Assembly: GCA_943788825.1 (NCBI GenBank)
Contig: CALSRT010000001.1
Span: 124,001 to 188,000 of the forward strand
Source of the DNA: UBA4582 sp002389265
GTDB lineage: Bacteria > Pseudomonadota > Gammaproteobacteria > Pseudomonadales > Azotimanducaceae
Direction: 5' to 3'
Length of the DNA stretch: 64,000 nt
The notes under the pieces are model-generated. The model did no database searches. It was not told the origin of the DNA and saw only the letters and a program-made list of their open reading frames with translations. A program made the position numbers and the translations under genes. Shown here in pieces: positions 52,422 to 60,972 of this stretch (its first letter is position 1; the number at the start of each line of letters is the position of its first letter).

Positions 52422-52795
52422 CTTTTCTTGGCAATGTACCTGACATTCTGCAAGCCCTCAAAATCACTATCCTGAGTCCAAAGTACGGCGGCATATTTTT
52501 GTGCTGTCGCGAAGATTATGCTGTCGGCCAACGGGAGCTTATGGAGCACTCCAAATTTGGCAGCATCCATTGCTAGCTCCGAATCTAAAGGAATCACTTT
52601 ACCTTGCTTCATGTGCGCAATAACGATCAAAGCAACTTCCTCACTACGTTGGCGCAGCACATTCTTGAAAACTTCTATGATCGTGATACTTGGAACAAGC
52701 AATTCGGGTAGTTTTTCGATCGCACCTGAGAACACCGCAGCGTTGTCGTCATCGGCGAAGTACGACAACCAGGCGGACGAATCAACGACATTCAT
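52415..52795 (-). CDS. vapC: VapC-type PIN-domain toxin (cassette)
   Basis: 126 residues of PIN fold: VVDSSAWLSYF (first Asp), TIIEVFKNVL (Glu), LPLADSIIFATAQ (Asp) and LWTQDSDFEGL (Asp), i.e. the four acidic residues of VapC RNases. The start overlaps the antitoxin stop by 4 bp. VapC toxins cleave tRNA or rRNA. Together with the AbrB-type antitoxin it forms one cassette, a common cargo that stabilises arrays. Confidence 0.92.
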   Translation of the reverse strand: MNVVDSSAWLSYFADDDNAAVFSGAIEKLPELLVPSITIIEVFKNVLRQRSEEVALIVIAHMKQGKVIPLDSELAMDAAKFGVLHKLPLADSIIFATAQKYAAVLWTQDSDFEGLQNVRYIAKKST

Positions 52796-52998
52796 AGCCG
52801 GTCTTCTTCCCTAGCAACAGTGGTATCTATACCTTTAAGAAAACCTTTCATCTCCTTCATGGGCTTCAGCGGAATTACCTCGATTCTTCCTTGATAGGAC
52901 ATGATCTGGACTTTCTGCCCTGACACAATACCCATGGATTCACGAATTTCTTTTGGAATTACAATCTGGAATTTAGGAGAAACAGTTACTTCAGCCAT
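52792..52998 (-). CDS. vapB: AbrB/MazE-like antitoxin of the VapBC module (cassette)
   Basis: 68 residues. AEVTVSPKFQIVIPKEIRES is the swapped-hairpin AbrB DNA-binding domain (SPKFQIVIPKEIR), followed by GQKVQIMSYQGRIEVIPL and a C-terminal tail (GIDTTVAREEDRL) of the kind that binds VapC. It precedes and overlaps the toxin gene. It probably represses its own promoter through the repeats at 53007-53047. Confidence 0.9.
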   Translation of the reverse strand: MAEVTVSPKFQIVIPKEIRESMGIVSGQKVQIMSYQGRIEVIPLKPMKEMKGFLKGIDTTVAREEDRL

Positions 52999-53006
52999 GA
53001 CATCGC

Positions 53007-53047
53007 CTATCGATAGATGCTTGGTATTACGATACCCCTATCGATAA
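53007..53047 (-). promoter_or_regulatory. Operator region of vapBC
   Basis: CTATCGATAG (53007-53016) and CTATCGATAA (53038-53047) lie 31 bp apart, three helical turns, with GGTATTACGATACC between them, itself an inverted repeat. This is the expected place for autoregulation by the AbrB-type antitoxin. Confidence 0.6.
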
Positions 53048-53060
53048 CCAAGTTCAAGAT

Positions 53061-53131
53061 ACATAACGTTTGAGCTAACCGGACACAGCGCGGCATGCCG
53101 CGCTGTGTCCGGTTAAGCGAATGGTTAGGCT
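53061..53131 (-). repeat. attC site h
   Basis: Minus strand: GCCTAAC-CATTCGCTTAAC at one end, GTTAGCTCAAACGTTATG at the other, with a very long perfect arm CCGGACACAGCGCGGCATG closing on itself. Confidence 0.88.
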
Positions 53132-53790
53132 GCACTGTGTACCGCTTGCATGAACTCGCCGAGCTTCTCAGCGCTGAGCTTGCTCTCGTGCCGCACGCTT
53201 GAGCAGAGATCTAGTCCGAACGGTTGGACCGCATGTATGGCTTCCCGGACGTTTGACGCACGGATACCACCTGCCAGGAAGACTGGGCATTCGACCTGTC
53301 GACGAATCTCCCGGCTGACCTCCCAGTTATGAACTCGCCCGGTGCCGCCCAGCTCTTTGACCTCCAGCGTGGGGTTACCTGAGTCAAGCAGAAGTGCATC
53401 GACGAGACCAGCCACAGCTCTGGCCTCCTCTAGCGACTGGTCTCCCATAACGTGAATGACTTGAACGAGCTTCACTCCCGGAAGCTGGCGGCGCAGCCTC
53501 TGAAGTTCAATCGGGCGTACTGAGTCAACAAGTTGAATCGTTGAGGTCTGGCACACAAGCATGTTGCTGCACGATTCCGTCCGCACTCTCTCCGAGACGT
53601 TAGCAAAAACGTCGCGACAGGCGGAGGAACTGACTTAGCGATCTCAGCAATGAGCTTCATCAGCGATGACGCCAGGCCCGCTGGGCATGTGCGAAACGAG
53701 ACCGAGTGCGGATGCGCCCAGCTGGACTGCCAGTTGCGCCTCCTCAACGCTAGAAATGCAGCAAATCTTGACGCGTGGTGCGGCAAACAT
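53125..53790 (-). pseudogene. Phosphoribosylanthranilate isomerase (TrpF)-like cassette gene with several frameshifts
   Basis: ATG 53790 starts MFAAPRVKICCISSVEEAQL, the TrpF beginning (VKICG/C loop), up to MPSGPGVIADE near 53650. The reading then shifts to LIAEIAKSVPPPVATFLLTS, shifts again to LGESADGIVQQ, and returns to the first frame with CQTSTIQLVDSVRPIELQRL, VKLVQVIHVMGDQ, DALLLDSGNP, GGTGRVHNW and FLAGGIRASNVREAI. At least three indels within 100 bp. TrpF isomerises phosphoribosylanthranilate in tryptophan synthesis. A trpF-like gene as integron cargo is unusual. The gene is dead unless the indels are sequencing errors. Confidence 0.8.
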
Positions 53791-53803
53791 AGTTTCCTCG
53801 TGC

Positions 53804-53883
53804 GGCCTAACGCCCGGCTCACGCGCCGGTTTGGAGCCGTGAAGCGGCGGAAAATCAGTCGCTGTGCAGCCGTTGGTTATGCT
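53804..53883 (-). repeat. attC site i
   Basis: Minus strand: GCATAAC-CAACGGCTGCACA at one end, GTGAGCCGGGCGTTAGGCC at the other; centre CCGCCGCTTCACGGC. The HigA stop lies at its edge. Confidence 0.85.
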
Positions 53884-54191
53884 CTGTGCCCGATTTCAGA
53901 TACAGCATTCCACGGACGAATAATCTTCAACTGATCCTCAAGGGCATCTTCCGCAATCTCTGTGTCGTAGGCTGCCTGAGCTCGCAACCAGTAGCCATTG
54001 GACAAACCAAAAAAGCGACAAAGTCGCAGGTCCGTGTCTGCGGTTATCGAACGCTTTCCGGCAATAATCTGGCCTATCCTCTGAGCAGGCACCCCAATCT
54101 CTTTGGCCAAGCGGTATTGAGAAATACCCATCGGCTCAAGAAACTCTTCTTTAAGTAACTCGCCTGGCGTTACAGCTTCAATGTTGCGCAT
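53877..54191 (-). CDS. higA: HigA-type antitoxin (cassette)
   Basis: 104 residues with the XRE helix-turn-helix of HigA: VTPGELLKEEFLEPMGISQY, RLAKEIGVPAQRIGQIIAGK, TADTDLRLCRFFGLSNGYWL. It binds the toxin encoded immediately upstream and represses the shared promoter. The order toxin-antitoxin is the higBA hallmark. It starts 10 bp after higB. Confidence 0.92.
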   Translation of the reverse strand: MRNIEAVTPGELLKEEFLEPMGISQYRLAKEIGVPAQRIGQIIAGKRSITADTDLRLCRFFGLSNGYWLRAQAAYDTEIAEDALEDQLKIIRPWNAVSEIGHRA

Positions 54192-54201
54192 GAGCTACCT
54201 C

Positions 54202-54480
54202 CTAATGGTAATCAACAATTTCGACATCTTCCGCACCAGCCTTGGTCCAGCGGAAGCAAACCCGGAACTGCCTGTTGATTCGAATGCTGTGCTGACCCTG
54301 GCGGTCACCATGTAATGGCTCCAACATATTTCCGGGCGGTACTTTAAGATCATCCAACTGGCTTGCAGCCTGAAGTTGCCTAATTTTCCTCAAGGCAACT
54401 CGCTCAAAATTGACGAAGCGTCTGACGCGGCGTCCGCTTGCCAGCTTCTCGGTATCATTACACTTGAACGATATGATCAT
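54202..54480 (-). CDS. higB: HigB-type RelE-superfamily toxin (cassette)
   Basis: 92 residues from ATG 54480: MIISFKCNDTEKLASGRRVR, LRKIRQLQAASQLDDLKVPP, QHSIRINRQFRVCFRWTKAG, VEIVDYH. This is the RelE-like fold of HigB host-inhibition toxins, ribosome-dependent mRNases. The frame continues upstream through the attC site, which is not coding. The operator-like repeat 54505-54523 lies just before it. Confidence 0.92.
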   Translation of the reverse strand: MIISFKCNDTEKLASGRRVRRFVNFERVALRKIRQLQAASQLDDLKVPPGNMLEPLHGDRQGQHSIRINRQFRVCFRWTKAGAEDVEIVDYH

Positions 54481-54504
54481 GTGGGAACAATGACGCATAG
54501 CGTT

Positions 54505-54523
54505 ATTAACGTCAAGCGTTAAT
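54505..54523 (-). promoter_or_regulatory. Putative HigA operator
   Basis: ATTAACG and CGTTAAT form a perfect 7-bp inverted repeat with a 5-nt spacer, 25 bp before the higB start; a natural site for HigA autoregulation. Confidence 0.6.
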
Positions 54524-54549
54524 ATGCGGCAAAGTTGGCTGAGCGATGG

Positions 54550-54628
54550 GCATAACGCCGCCCACAACGGCGCGAGCTTGCGAGCGTCCAGCACACGAAG
54601 TGCGCGTGTTGCTGGGCCTTGTTAAATT
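54550..54628 (-). repeat. attC site j
   Basis: Minus strand: ATTTAAC-AAGGCCCAGCAAC at one end, GTTGTGGGCGGCGTTATGC at the other; centre GCGCACTTCGTGTGC. Confidence 0.87.
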
Positions 54629-54643
54629 TACACACAAAAAATA

Positions 54644-54958
54644 CTAAAAATTATTAATGTTTTGTTCGTTGTATTGCTCACCCCACTTTACAACCTTTCC
54701 GTTGCGCAAAACAACTTGATATGTTTTTGGCCACTCAGAGATGGCGTGCTTCATTTTTTTGTAAATCAAATATTCTTCGCCTTTGTCTCCATCAGCAGAT
54801 ACTGAAACAGGTGAGCCAAGAGTTTCAATAACTTGTGCTTTGCTCATTCCCAACTCTAGCTTGTCAAATGAAGATGCTGTTCCATATATAGCTGCTTGAC
54901 ATCCAATTAGTAGAAAAAAAATAAACGGCATTGTCATTTTTAGTATGCGAATAATCAT
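54644..54958 (-). CDS. Small lipoprotein, BamE/SmpA-like fold (cassette)
   Basis: 104 residues. Lipobox LLIGC (Cys20) after a hydrophobic signal, then ASSFDKLELGMSKAQVIETL and GSPVSVSADGDKGEEYLIYK, the G-M-(S/T)-x-x-x-V-x-x-x-L-G-x-P pattern of the SmpA/OmlA/BamE-like domain, and a C-terminal VVLRNGKVVKWGEQYN strand. Anchored in the outer membrane or inner membrane. As a cassette it is unlikely to be the true BamE. A half attC site (54981-54997) lies upstream. Confidence 0.82.
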   Translation of the reverse strand: MIIRILKMTMPFIFFLLIGCQAAIYGTASSFDKLELGMSKAQVIETLGSPVSVSADGDKGEEYLIYKKMKHAISEWPKTYQVVLRNGKVVKWGEQYNEQNINNF

Positions 54959-54980
54959 GGTATTTCCTCTATTTGTAAAT

Positions 54981-54997
54981 TTAACGCCCAGCTCACG
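54981..54997 (-). repeat. Half attC site at the broken upstream end of the array
   Basis: Minus strand GAGCTGGGCGTTAAATT has the right half of an attC (GCGTTAAAT core) but no matching left half; unrelated sequence leading to the REP-associated transposase follows. Confidence 0.6.
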
Positions 54998-55119
54998 ATC
55001 ATTTAATACAGGACATCCATGATATGGAACATATCCTACACCCGCTCTAGCGACTAAACTGACGCGCTACTCGATACCGCGCACAGCCATCCTTTAAATC
55101 GGCATCTATAATCAGACAG

Positions 55120-56055
55120 ATGACCTACCCTCGCTCACACCTCGTCGACCCTGCCGAAGGCGTCTATCACATCTGTTCACGTTGCGTTCGACGCGCATGG
55201 CTGTGTGGTACGGACCAGCAAACCGGCCTCAACTTCGACCACAGAAGACAATGGCTGGAAGATCGCATTCTGAAGTTAACCGCCACCTTCGCTGTCGACC
55301 TTTATGGCTACGCGGTGATGTCGAATCATTATCACCTTGTCATCAGTCTCAACACCGCCGAGATTGGAGGCTGGAGTGACGCGCTAATTGTTGATAAGTG
55401 GCTATCGCTCTGCCCCAAGCAACACAAAGGCAAAGACGCCGTTCAAAGAAGAGAGATAGAGCGCGCGACGTTACTGCAGGACGCGGATAGATTGCAGGTA
55501 CTTCGGCAACGCCTGGGTTCGATTTCATGGCTGATGCGATTCATCAACGAACCCTTGGCGCGCAGGGCCAATAGTGAAGACAGATGTACAGGTCGTTTTT
55601 GGGAGGGACGCTTTAAGTCGCAACGGCTGCTGGATGAAAACGCTGTATTGGCTTGCATGGTTTATGTTGACCTGAATCCTGTCAGGGCCGGCATCGTTGA
55701 GGACGTAGCTGAGGCGCAACATACCTCGCTTGCACATCGCCTCGCCTCAAATGAGACCAAAGCGAATGATGAAATGAGCGCCATTGATAGTACTAGCCCA
55801 TTGCCTTTCAGTCGCAGTCTTGCTGGCTATACCGAGTTGGCTCGTTGGACCGCCGAGACACAAAGATCGTTTCGTCGCGGCGGGAAACCGCTCGGGAACG
55901 GCTTAGATAAATCGATCCCCAGCTGGCTTGAGGGATTGATGCCAAAACCAGGTTGCTGGCAACGAGCCAGTGGTTCGACTCAATCGTTGAAGGACTATGC
56001 TAAGTCGATTGGACAATGTTGGATCAAGACACGTTCGATGCAACTGCTGATCTAG
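55120..56055 (+). CDS. REP-associated tyrosine transposase (RAYT, Y1/HUH)
   Basis: 311 residues: HLVDPAEGVYHICSRCVRRA at the N-terminus, HUH motif in MSNHYHLVISL, MRFINEPLARRANSEDRCTG, RFWEGRFKSQRLLDENAVLA and MVYVDLNPVRAGI, the full RAYT signature with the YVDLNPVRA segment. RAYTs process REP palindromes as single strands and are usually domesticated. CAGGACATCCA (55009-55019) and its inverse TGGATGTCCTG (56249-56259) flank the gene and may be its ends. It stands next to the broken end of the cassette array. Confidence 0.92.
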   Translation: MTYPRSHLVDPAEGVYHICSRCVRRAWLCGTDQQTGLNFDHRRQWLEDRILKLTATFAVDLYGYAVMSNHYHLVISLNTAEIGGWSDALIVDKWLSLCPKQHKGKDAVQRREIERATLLQDADRLQVLRQRLGSISWLMRFINEPLARRANSEDRCTGRFWEGRFKSQRLLDENAVLACMVYVDLNPVRAGIVEDVAEAQHTSLAHRLASNETKANDEMSAIDSTSPLPFSRSLAGYTELARWTAETQRSFRRGGKPLGNGLDKSIPSWLEGLMPKPGCWQRASGSTQSLKDYAKSIGQCWIKTRSMQLLI

Positions 56056-56281
56056 ATTGACTCGATAGAAAAAACATACTCGTCTCGCCGACGCTAAACA
56101 ACAGCATTGATTCTCTACGTTCTCGTTTTGTTATTTCTGAAGTGAAGGCTACCTATTCTTCGAAGTTCAGCCTGAATCAGAGAATTTGCGGCTAAGTCGG
56201 CGGGCAATCTTTGATTCGGCAATCTGGTTGCTTGGTTTAGCGGGTTAGTGGATGTCCTGATTTGTTGTTGCTTCCAAGCGT

Positions 56282-56593
56282 GTGAGTGTGCCTAGTGGTT
56301 CAAATATACCGATTAGCTATCAGCTTGTTGGCCCGGCTAAATTATCGGTACGCATGCAAGAAGTTTACGGTCTCTCATCAACTCCTCAGCTATGCAAAGG
56401 AAAGGTGCTTTTATTGATCGATTTGCTCTCGCCAGCGCGCCGATCCTTGCAGTTAACACAAGACCTCGAGGGTTTTTGGAAAGGCAGTTACCAGTCAATT
56501 CAAAAAGAGATGAAAGGCCGCTACCCTAGACATTTTTGGCCTGACAATCCTGAAAAAGCAAAAGCCACGAGTAAAACTAAAGCTAAAATGTAG
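56282..56593 (+). pseudogene. hrpB: 3' fragment of ATP-dependent helicase HrpB
   Basis: 103 residues: VPSGSNIPISYQLVGPAKLS, VRMQEVYGLSSTPQLCKGKV, LLSPARRSLQLTQDLEGFWK, GSYQSIQKEMKGRYPRHFWP. This is the conserved C-terminal end of HrpB, normally about 820 residues long; the helicase domains are missing. The frame opens just after the putative right end of the RAYT element, so the insertion or a deletion cut the gene. Non-functional as helicase. Confidence 0.85.
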
Positions 56594-56677
56594 AACAATT
56601 ACCGTCGCCTAGCAATAACCGGCGGCATTGGCAAATTTTAGAATAGAATCATTTAGTCCCGATTTATATAATCACCG

Positions 56678-58386
56678 CTATTTCGAATACATTACGTCAC
56701 CACCGACCATCGTCAGCGTTACTTTGGTATTGATGATCTCTTGCGGATCTATTGCAAAAATATTGTCACTGAGTATCACTAGGTCAGCCAATTTATCAAC
56801 TTCTATAGAACCTAGTTGATTTTCTTGGAATCCGGAAAATGCATTGTTCAAGGTGTAAGCCCGAATGGCTTGCTCAACCGTTATTTTTTCTTCTGGAATC
56901 CAGCCATTCGGGTTTTTGCCATCTAATGTTCGGCGCGTCACAGCGGCATAAATACCGGCGATTGGACTGAGTGGGGCGACATACCAGTCAGAACCAAAGC
57001 TTAAGGTGGCACCCGCATCTAATAATGAGTTAAAGGCATAGGTCGTTTTAATTCGTTCAGAGCCTATTCGTTTTTCAGCCCAACGCCCGTCATCGATGGC
57101 ATGGTAAGGATGCATTGATGGTATTACCCCTAGCGGAGCAAAACGCTTGATCGCAGCTGGACTAAGATGTTGTGCGTGTTCGATGCGTGGGCGGCGCCCC
57201 CTTTAATATCTAACTCTTCAAATATTCCGCAAGATTTCATCATTGGTACGGTCGCCAATGCCATGAATAACCAGTTGTAAGCCGAGAGCGTGTGCCTCAG
57301 CAATGGTGCGCTCCAATTCCTCGATTGGCATTAGCGGAAACCCGCTAGTTTCCGGCGCATCGGCATACGGCTGATAAAACCACGCCGTGGTCGAGCCAAG
57401 TGAGCCATCGACTAATTGTTTGACCCCACCAAACCGTAACCATTGATCCCCTTTGCCCTGCGCTTTTATTTGTTCGGCTAGGCGGTGGACGATTTGAGAT
57501 ATGTGGGATGTAGTAAACCACGTATTTTCAACCGTCCCTCGGCCTTAGCCTTTTCAAATATGGCTATATTACTCCACTGTCTCTCACGTTCATCAACATT
57601 ATGAACCTGAGTTACCCCATTTATCAGCGCATGGGCAATCGCGGCATCAAACAGCCGACTGTTTTGTGCTTCACTCGGCTGTGGCATTTTTTCAGTGACC
57701 AGCATCAGTGCATTGTCTTTCAATATGCCCGTGGGGACACCATTTGCATCACGAACAATCAGGCCCGCCCTCTGTGTCAGGTGTGTCTTTGTTAATCCCC
57801 GACATCTCCAGCGCGAGTGAGTTTGCTATTCCCATATGCCCATCAGTACGGGTTAAGAAAACCGGATTGTTTTGAGTGTATTGGTCAATCCAATCTCTAT
57901 GTGGCAAACTCGCCGCCCCAGGCTTCGTGGTCCCAGATACCACCGGTTATCCATTCGCCTTCAGGTATCGATAATGCATAGTCTTTTATCTTGGAGATGA
58001 ATGCTTGTTTGGTTTTTAACCGACTGTGTGTCTATATTGAGTAAAAGTTGCTGCACCTTCCATAAAATGTACATGATTATCAATAACCCGGGAAGCACCA
58101 GTTTGCCTTCTGCATCAATGGTTTTGCTGGCATTAAATTCAGTCTCAAGATCCTTGCCGCCAGTAGCAATTATCCTCGAGCCCTTGATTGCGATAGTTTT
58201 CTACCCACGGTGGTTTGGGTTTCCGGTCCATGCTTTAGCATTTATCACTAAGGTATCGGCAATAGATGGTGAGAGCACCTTAAATATGGGTTTATCTTGT
58301 TTTTCAGAGCAGGAGGTAAGTGCCAATAAAGTAAGCAACAGGATAGCGATAGTTTTAACGAAATATCTGATTTTAGTTGTTTTCAT
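56678..58386 (-). pseudogene. Amidohydrolase family 3 (YtcJ-like) lipoprotein, multiply frameshifted
   Basis: Pieces of one ~570-residue protein lie in order in changing frames: signal with lipobox LLALTSCSEKQ and LVINAKAWTGNP (from 58386), SKTIDAEGKLVLPGLL, RDWIDQYTQNNPVFLTRTDG with HMGIANSLALEMSG (57749-57943), LFDAAIAHALINGVTQVHNV (57478-57723), GLQLVIHGIGDRTNDE-like sequence near 57250, and the C-terminus GATLSFGSDWYVAPLSPIAG with VDKLADLVILSDNIF (56678-57115). These match YtcJ-type metal-dependent amidohydrolases. Many indels make it clearly dead. It belongs to the chromosomal or captured DNA between the IS91 ends. Confidence 0.85.
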
Positions 58387-58479
58387 ATTTGGGTTCCGGC
58401 GACAAGAGTTATCGTGTTTTGCGGTGCTGGCAAGGAAATACCTATTCGATCATATAGCAATTTCAAATTCATCGGGTGC

Positions 58480-58774
58480 CCAGACATAATCCAGAAAATC
58501 CTAGATCACATTGAAGCTCAACCACCACCGCTTAGTCCTGCAACTGCCATTCAATCCTAAAACAATGTCTGGATAAACAGCCAAATCACCTCTGCCTGAC
58601 CTTTAAATCGCCTAAGTGATCAACCCAGCAGTCTGTAAGCCGCCAGATCAATGGCTATTCAGACATTGACCATCCTCTACCGCAAATTCTGTCATTCAAA
58701 CATTCAGATGCAAAAAAGTCCCAATTAGGATACTTTGAAATTCGGGGTAAATGTGGTTTATATTTACTATCCTC
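58480..58774 (+). mobile_element. Solo 3' end of an IS91-like element (copy A type)
   Basis: 295 bp nearly identical and in the same orientation as 47974-48266: the last ~27 codons of the transposase (DIIQKILDHIEAQPPPL...) and the full downstream terminus to CTATCCTCA, with a few indels and substitutions. It interrupts the sequence between the amidohydrolase pseudogene and a serine-hydrolase fragment. The rest of the element is missing. Confidence 0.92.
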
Positions 58775-58900
58775 ACGTGCCAATCTTTCCGACGACAAGC
58801 CAACCTTTTCGGCGCTGGGCTTGCGGCAATGGCTTTGCCACAGCAGAGAACAAAACGCGAGCACTAAAGGGAGTAGCGTAAATCGTGTAATTGATAGCAT
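58775..58900 (-). pseudogene. 5' fragment of a serine hydrolase (beta-lactamase-related) gene
   Basis: About 42 codons from ATG 58900: export signal FTLLPLVLAFCSLLWQSHC, then PSAEKVGLSSERLARE, which is the usual beginning of class C beta-lactamase-related esterases. The gene is cut at the IS91-like end at 58774, and continuing codons are IS sequence. Confidence 0.65.
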
Positions 58901-58958
58901 TCTCGAACTCCTGGAAATTATCTTTTTTTGTAGAGTAGCACAGGTGCCTAATTGTTTA

Positions 58959-59105
58959 TCAAGCCGTCTTATCCAACCGTTCCAACATAAACTCCTGAAT
59001 CAGTTTCACCACTTGATCACTGTGTTCCTGCATATGCAGGTGATGATGGCCGGGGAGTGACACAAGGGTCATGTGCTCGTCGTCTCTGGAAGTCACCAGC
59101 TCAAT
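58959..59105 (-). pseudogene. 3' fragment of an alpha/beta hydrolase gene
   Basis: About 48 codons: ELVTSRDDEHMTLVSLPGHH, HLHMQEHSDQVVKLIQEFML, ERLDKTA. The GHHHLHM..EV/VA..I..F pattern is the end of alpha/beta hydrolases, with the catalytic His. Upstream coding is replaced at 59106 by the inverted-repeat arm. Confidence 0.7.
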
Positions 59106-59553
59106 AGAAGGTTTCAAAACCCAACACATCAAAACTATAAACACCTAAAAATTCTCGAAAGCTGCCTAAGAATCAGCCATGAAAGTATCTTCTGAGTCAT
59201 CGTATTTATTGGAGATAGTACCTTTAAAGCAGATATGCCTAGCAATGTAATCTATGCCGGAGATTGCATTAGATATATCAGATCTAAAGATATTGAAGTT
59301 TTAAGCCAAGAACAGGTACGCGAAGTAACTGAAACCATTCAAAATGGTAGGCTTAAGCCAGGTATAAAAACGAACCGAGAGCATACTGCACACGTTAAGA
59401 AAATCATCGAATTAAAGGAAGATGGAAAAGTTTGCCCAAAATGTGGTTCAGGAATGGTAGTAAGAGAGTCAAAAAAAAGGGCCAATGCAGGCAACAAATT
59501 TTTGGGGTTGCTCAGCATTTCCAAGGTGCAGAGCTATTGCAAAGCTCACCTAA
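59106..59553 (+). pseudogene. NERD/zinc-ribbon pseudogene, 3' half (inverted copy)
   Basis: Inverted copy of the 3' part of the 50726-51502 pseudogene. It carries the same TGA before VIVFIGDS and an additional T in AATTTTTGG that destroys the last zinc-ribbon cysteines. Confidence 0.85.
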
Positions 59554-59623
59554 CAAATCAATCAACTATGCCCCATCGGGGCCGGGCGCAGCAAATCTGA
59601 GCCGGTTATTGAGGCGTTATATG
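59546..59623 (+). repeat. attC site e, inverted copy
   Basis: CACCTAAC-AAATCAATCAA ... GAGGCGTTATATG; one substitution relative to the left-arm site (GAGCCGG for GAGTCGG). Confidence 0.8.
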
Positions 59624-59678
59624 TGCTTGTCATTCACCCCGCAGCTAATAAATTCAAGAAATTGAGAGGAACAGGATA

Positions 59679-59783
59679 ATGGAAAGTACGATTGTAGGCG
59701 GTGTTGTCGCGGTCATGATTGCTATCATAGTGATAGCTATTTCTACTCGACGACGTAAGAACAAGGAGGATCATAATCCGTAG
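59679..59783 (+). CDS. 34-residue single-span membrane peptide (inverted copy)
   Basis: Identical to the peptide at 50496-50600, including the GAGAGGAACAGGATA ribosome site. ATG 59679, stop TAG 59781-59783. Confidence 0.75.
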   Translation: MESTIVGGVVAVMIAIIVIAISTRRRKNKEDHNP

Positions 59784-59849
59784 TGTCAGGGCACAACCGA
59801 GCGGGTTAGAAGAACTGTTTTTGAAGATGGTGAAAAACACGAAGGACGT

Positions 59850-59983
59850 GCATATAACATGTGGTTGAAGTCGCTCACATTCGTTCGCTCGGACGCAGCA
59901 AGCCAACGCAAAGCTGCGAATGGCTTCGCCATTCTGTCGCAGCTTCACGTTACCTCGCTGCGCCGCTTAACCAGGTGTTATGT
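59850..59983 (+). repeat. attC site d, inverted copy
   Basis: CATATAAC-ATGTGGTTGAAG ... AACCAGGTGTTATG; one substitution in the centre (AACGCAAAG for AAAGCAAAG). Confidence 0.8.
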
Positions 59984-60010
59984 TCTTTATTTAGTTAATC
60001 AGAGGTTCTA

Positions 60011-60860
60011 TTGAAAAATTCCAAAGACACTATTTTAACTCTAGCGACTTTTTTGATATTGGTTGTAGCTTTTTATCTTTTAGGGTATTGGTTAATTTAT
60101 CGAATGGGTCAAGCTACACCACTAATGTTGTCAGTTGGCGCTGCTACATTGGTTACTTGCCTTTTAAGAAAACGAAATTTATCGAGCCTAGGTTGGCAAT
60201 GGGGCGAGTGGAAACATCAACGTACAAGCTATCTCTTGCCACTTATTATTGCGCTTACTTCCTATTTAATTATATGGGCGTGTGGCTTCGGTGAATTTTA
60301 TAATGTTGAATTTCTGTCCAAGCAAAAAGAAAGCTATAACTTAGGTCATTGGAGTGATCTTGCTATATTTCTTTTTCATTGCGGATTGATTGCGACTATT
60401 AGTTTTTTTGTTTCATTGCCGTCTATTTTAGGTGAGGAGATTGGTTGGCGAGGCTTTCTGGTACCAGAACTTGCTAAAACGATGTCTTTTACTGGTGTTG
60501 GAGTGGTAAGTGGATTTATTTGGGCATTATTTCACTGGCCTCTAATTATTTTAGGGTTATATGGTAATGACATAACTCCATTATATTATCAGCTGTTTGT
60601 GTTCTCAGTTTTTATAACTGCTACAGGGATAATTATGGCTTACTTTCGTATCAAAACTAATAGCCTTTGGCCTGCAGTTATTTATCATGCCAGTTCGAAT
60701 ATATTTATCCAAAAATTATTCACTACCTATTACCATAACAAACACAAACTCTGCTTGGTATATGGATGAGTTTGGAGCTGTCATAGCAATTGTAGCAACT
60801 TGTGTGGCTATGTATTTTTTAAGAAAAGGTAATGCTGAATTTAAGTTTGTCAGAACATAA
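60011..60860 (+). pseudogene. CPBP-family protease, frameshifted inverted copy
   Basis: Same protein as 49420-50268 up to IFIQKLFT; then a one-base insertion (TTCACTACCTATTACC for TTCACACCTATTACA) shifts the frame. The product would end after 252 residues, losing the last membrane span. The EEIGWRG and FHWPL motifs remain, so partial function cannot be excluded. Confidence 0.85.
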
Positions 60861-60957
60861 CAAGCGCCTCAACAAAGGACGCAAAAAAGCTTGGCTTGCG
60901 TCACTTCGTTCCTGATTTTAGCCAAGCCTTTTTCGCCTGTTAGGCGGGCGTTATGCG
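60854..60957 (+). repeat. attC site c, inverted copy
   Basis: ACATAAC-AAGCGCCTCAACA ... GGCGGGCGTTATGC, same as the left-arm site. Confidence 0.8.
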
Positions 60958-60972
60958 CACTAGAGTAAATCC

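Larger units (their letters stand above)
48345..54997 (-). mobile_element. Integron gene-cassette array without integrase (CALIN)
   Basis: Ten attC-like sites alternate with single genes or two-gene modules, all read on the minus strand. Each site has an outer AAC/GTT pair, imperfect inverted arms and a variable centre. Cassettes in order of transcription: lipoprotein, HigBA, broken TrpF, VapBC, ZIP transporter, NERD pseudogene, 34-residue membrane peptide, CPBP protease, ABM protein, small membrane protein, then a truncated remnant. A half attC at 54981-54997 marks the upstream break. No intI or attI is seen in the window. Confidence 0.85.

Noticed and set aside
58001..58489. 162-residue plus-strand frame
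   Set aside because: It is antisense to the amidohydrolase pseudogene, whose motifs are clear on the other strand.
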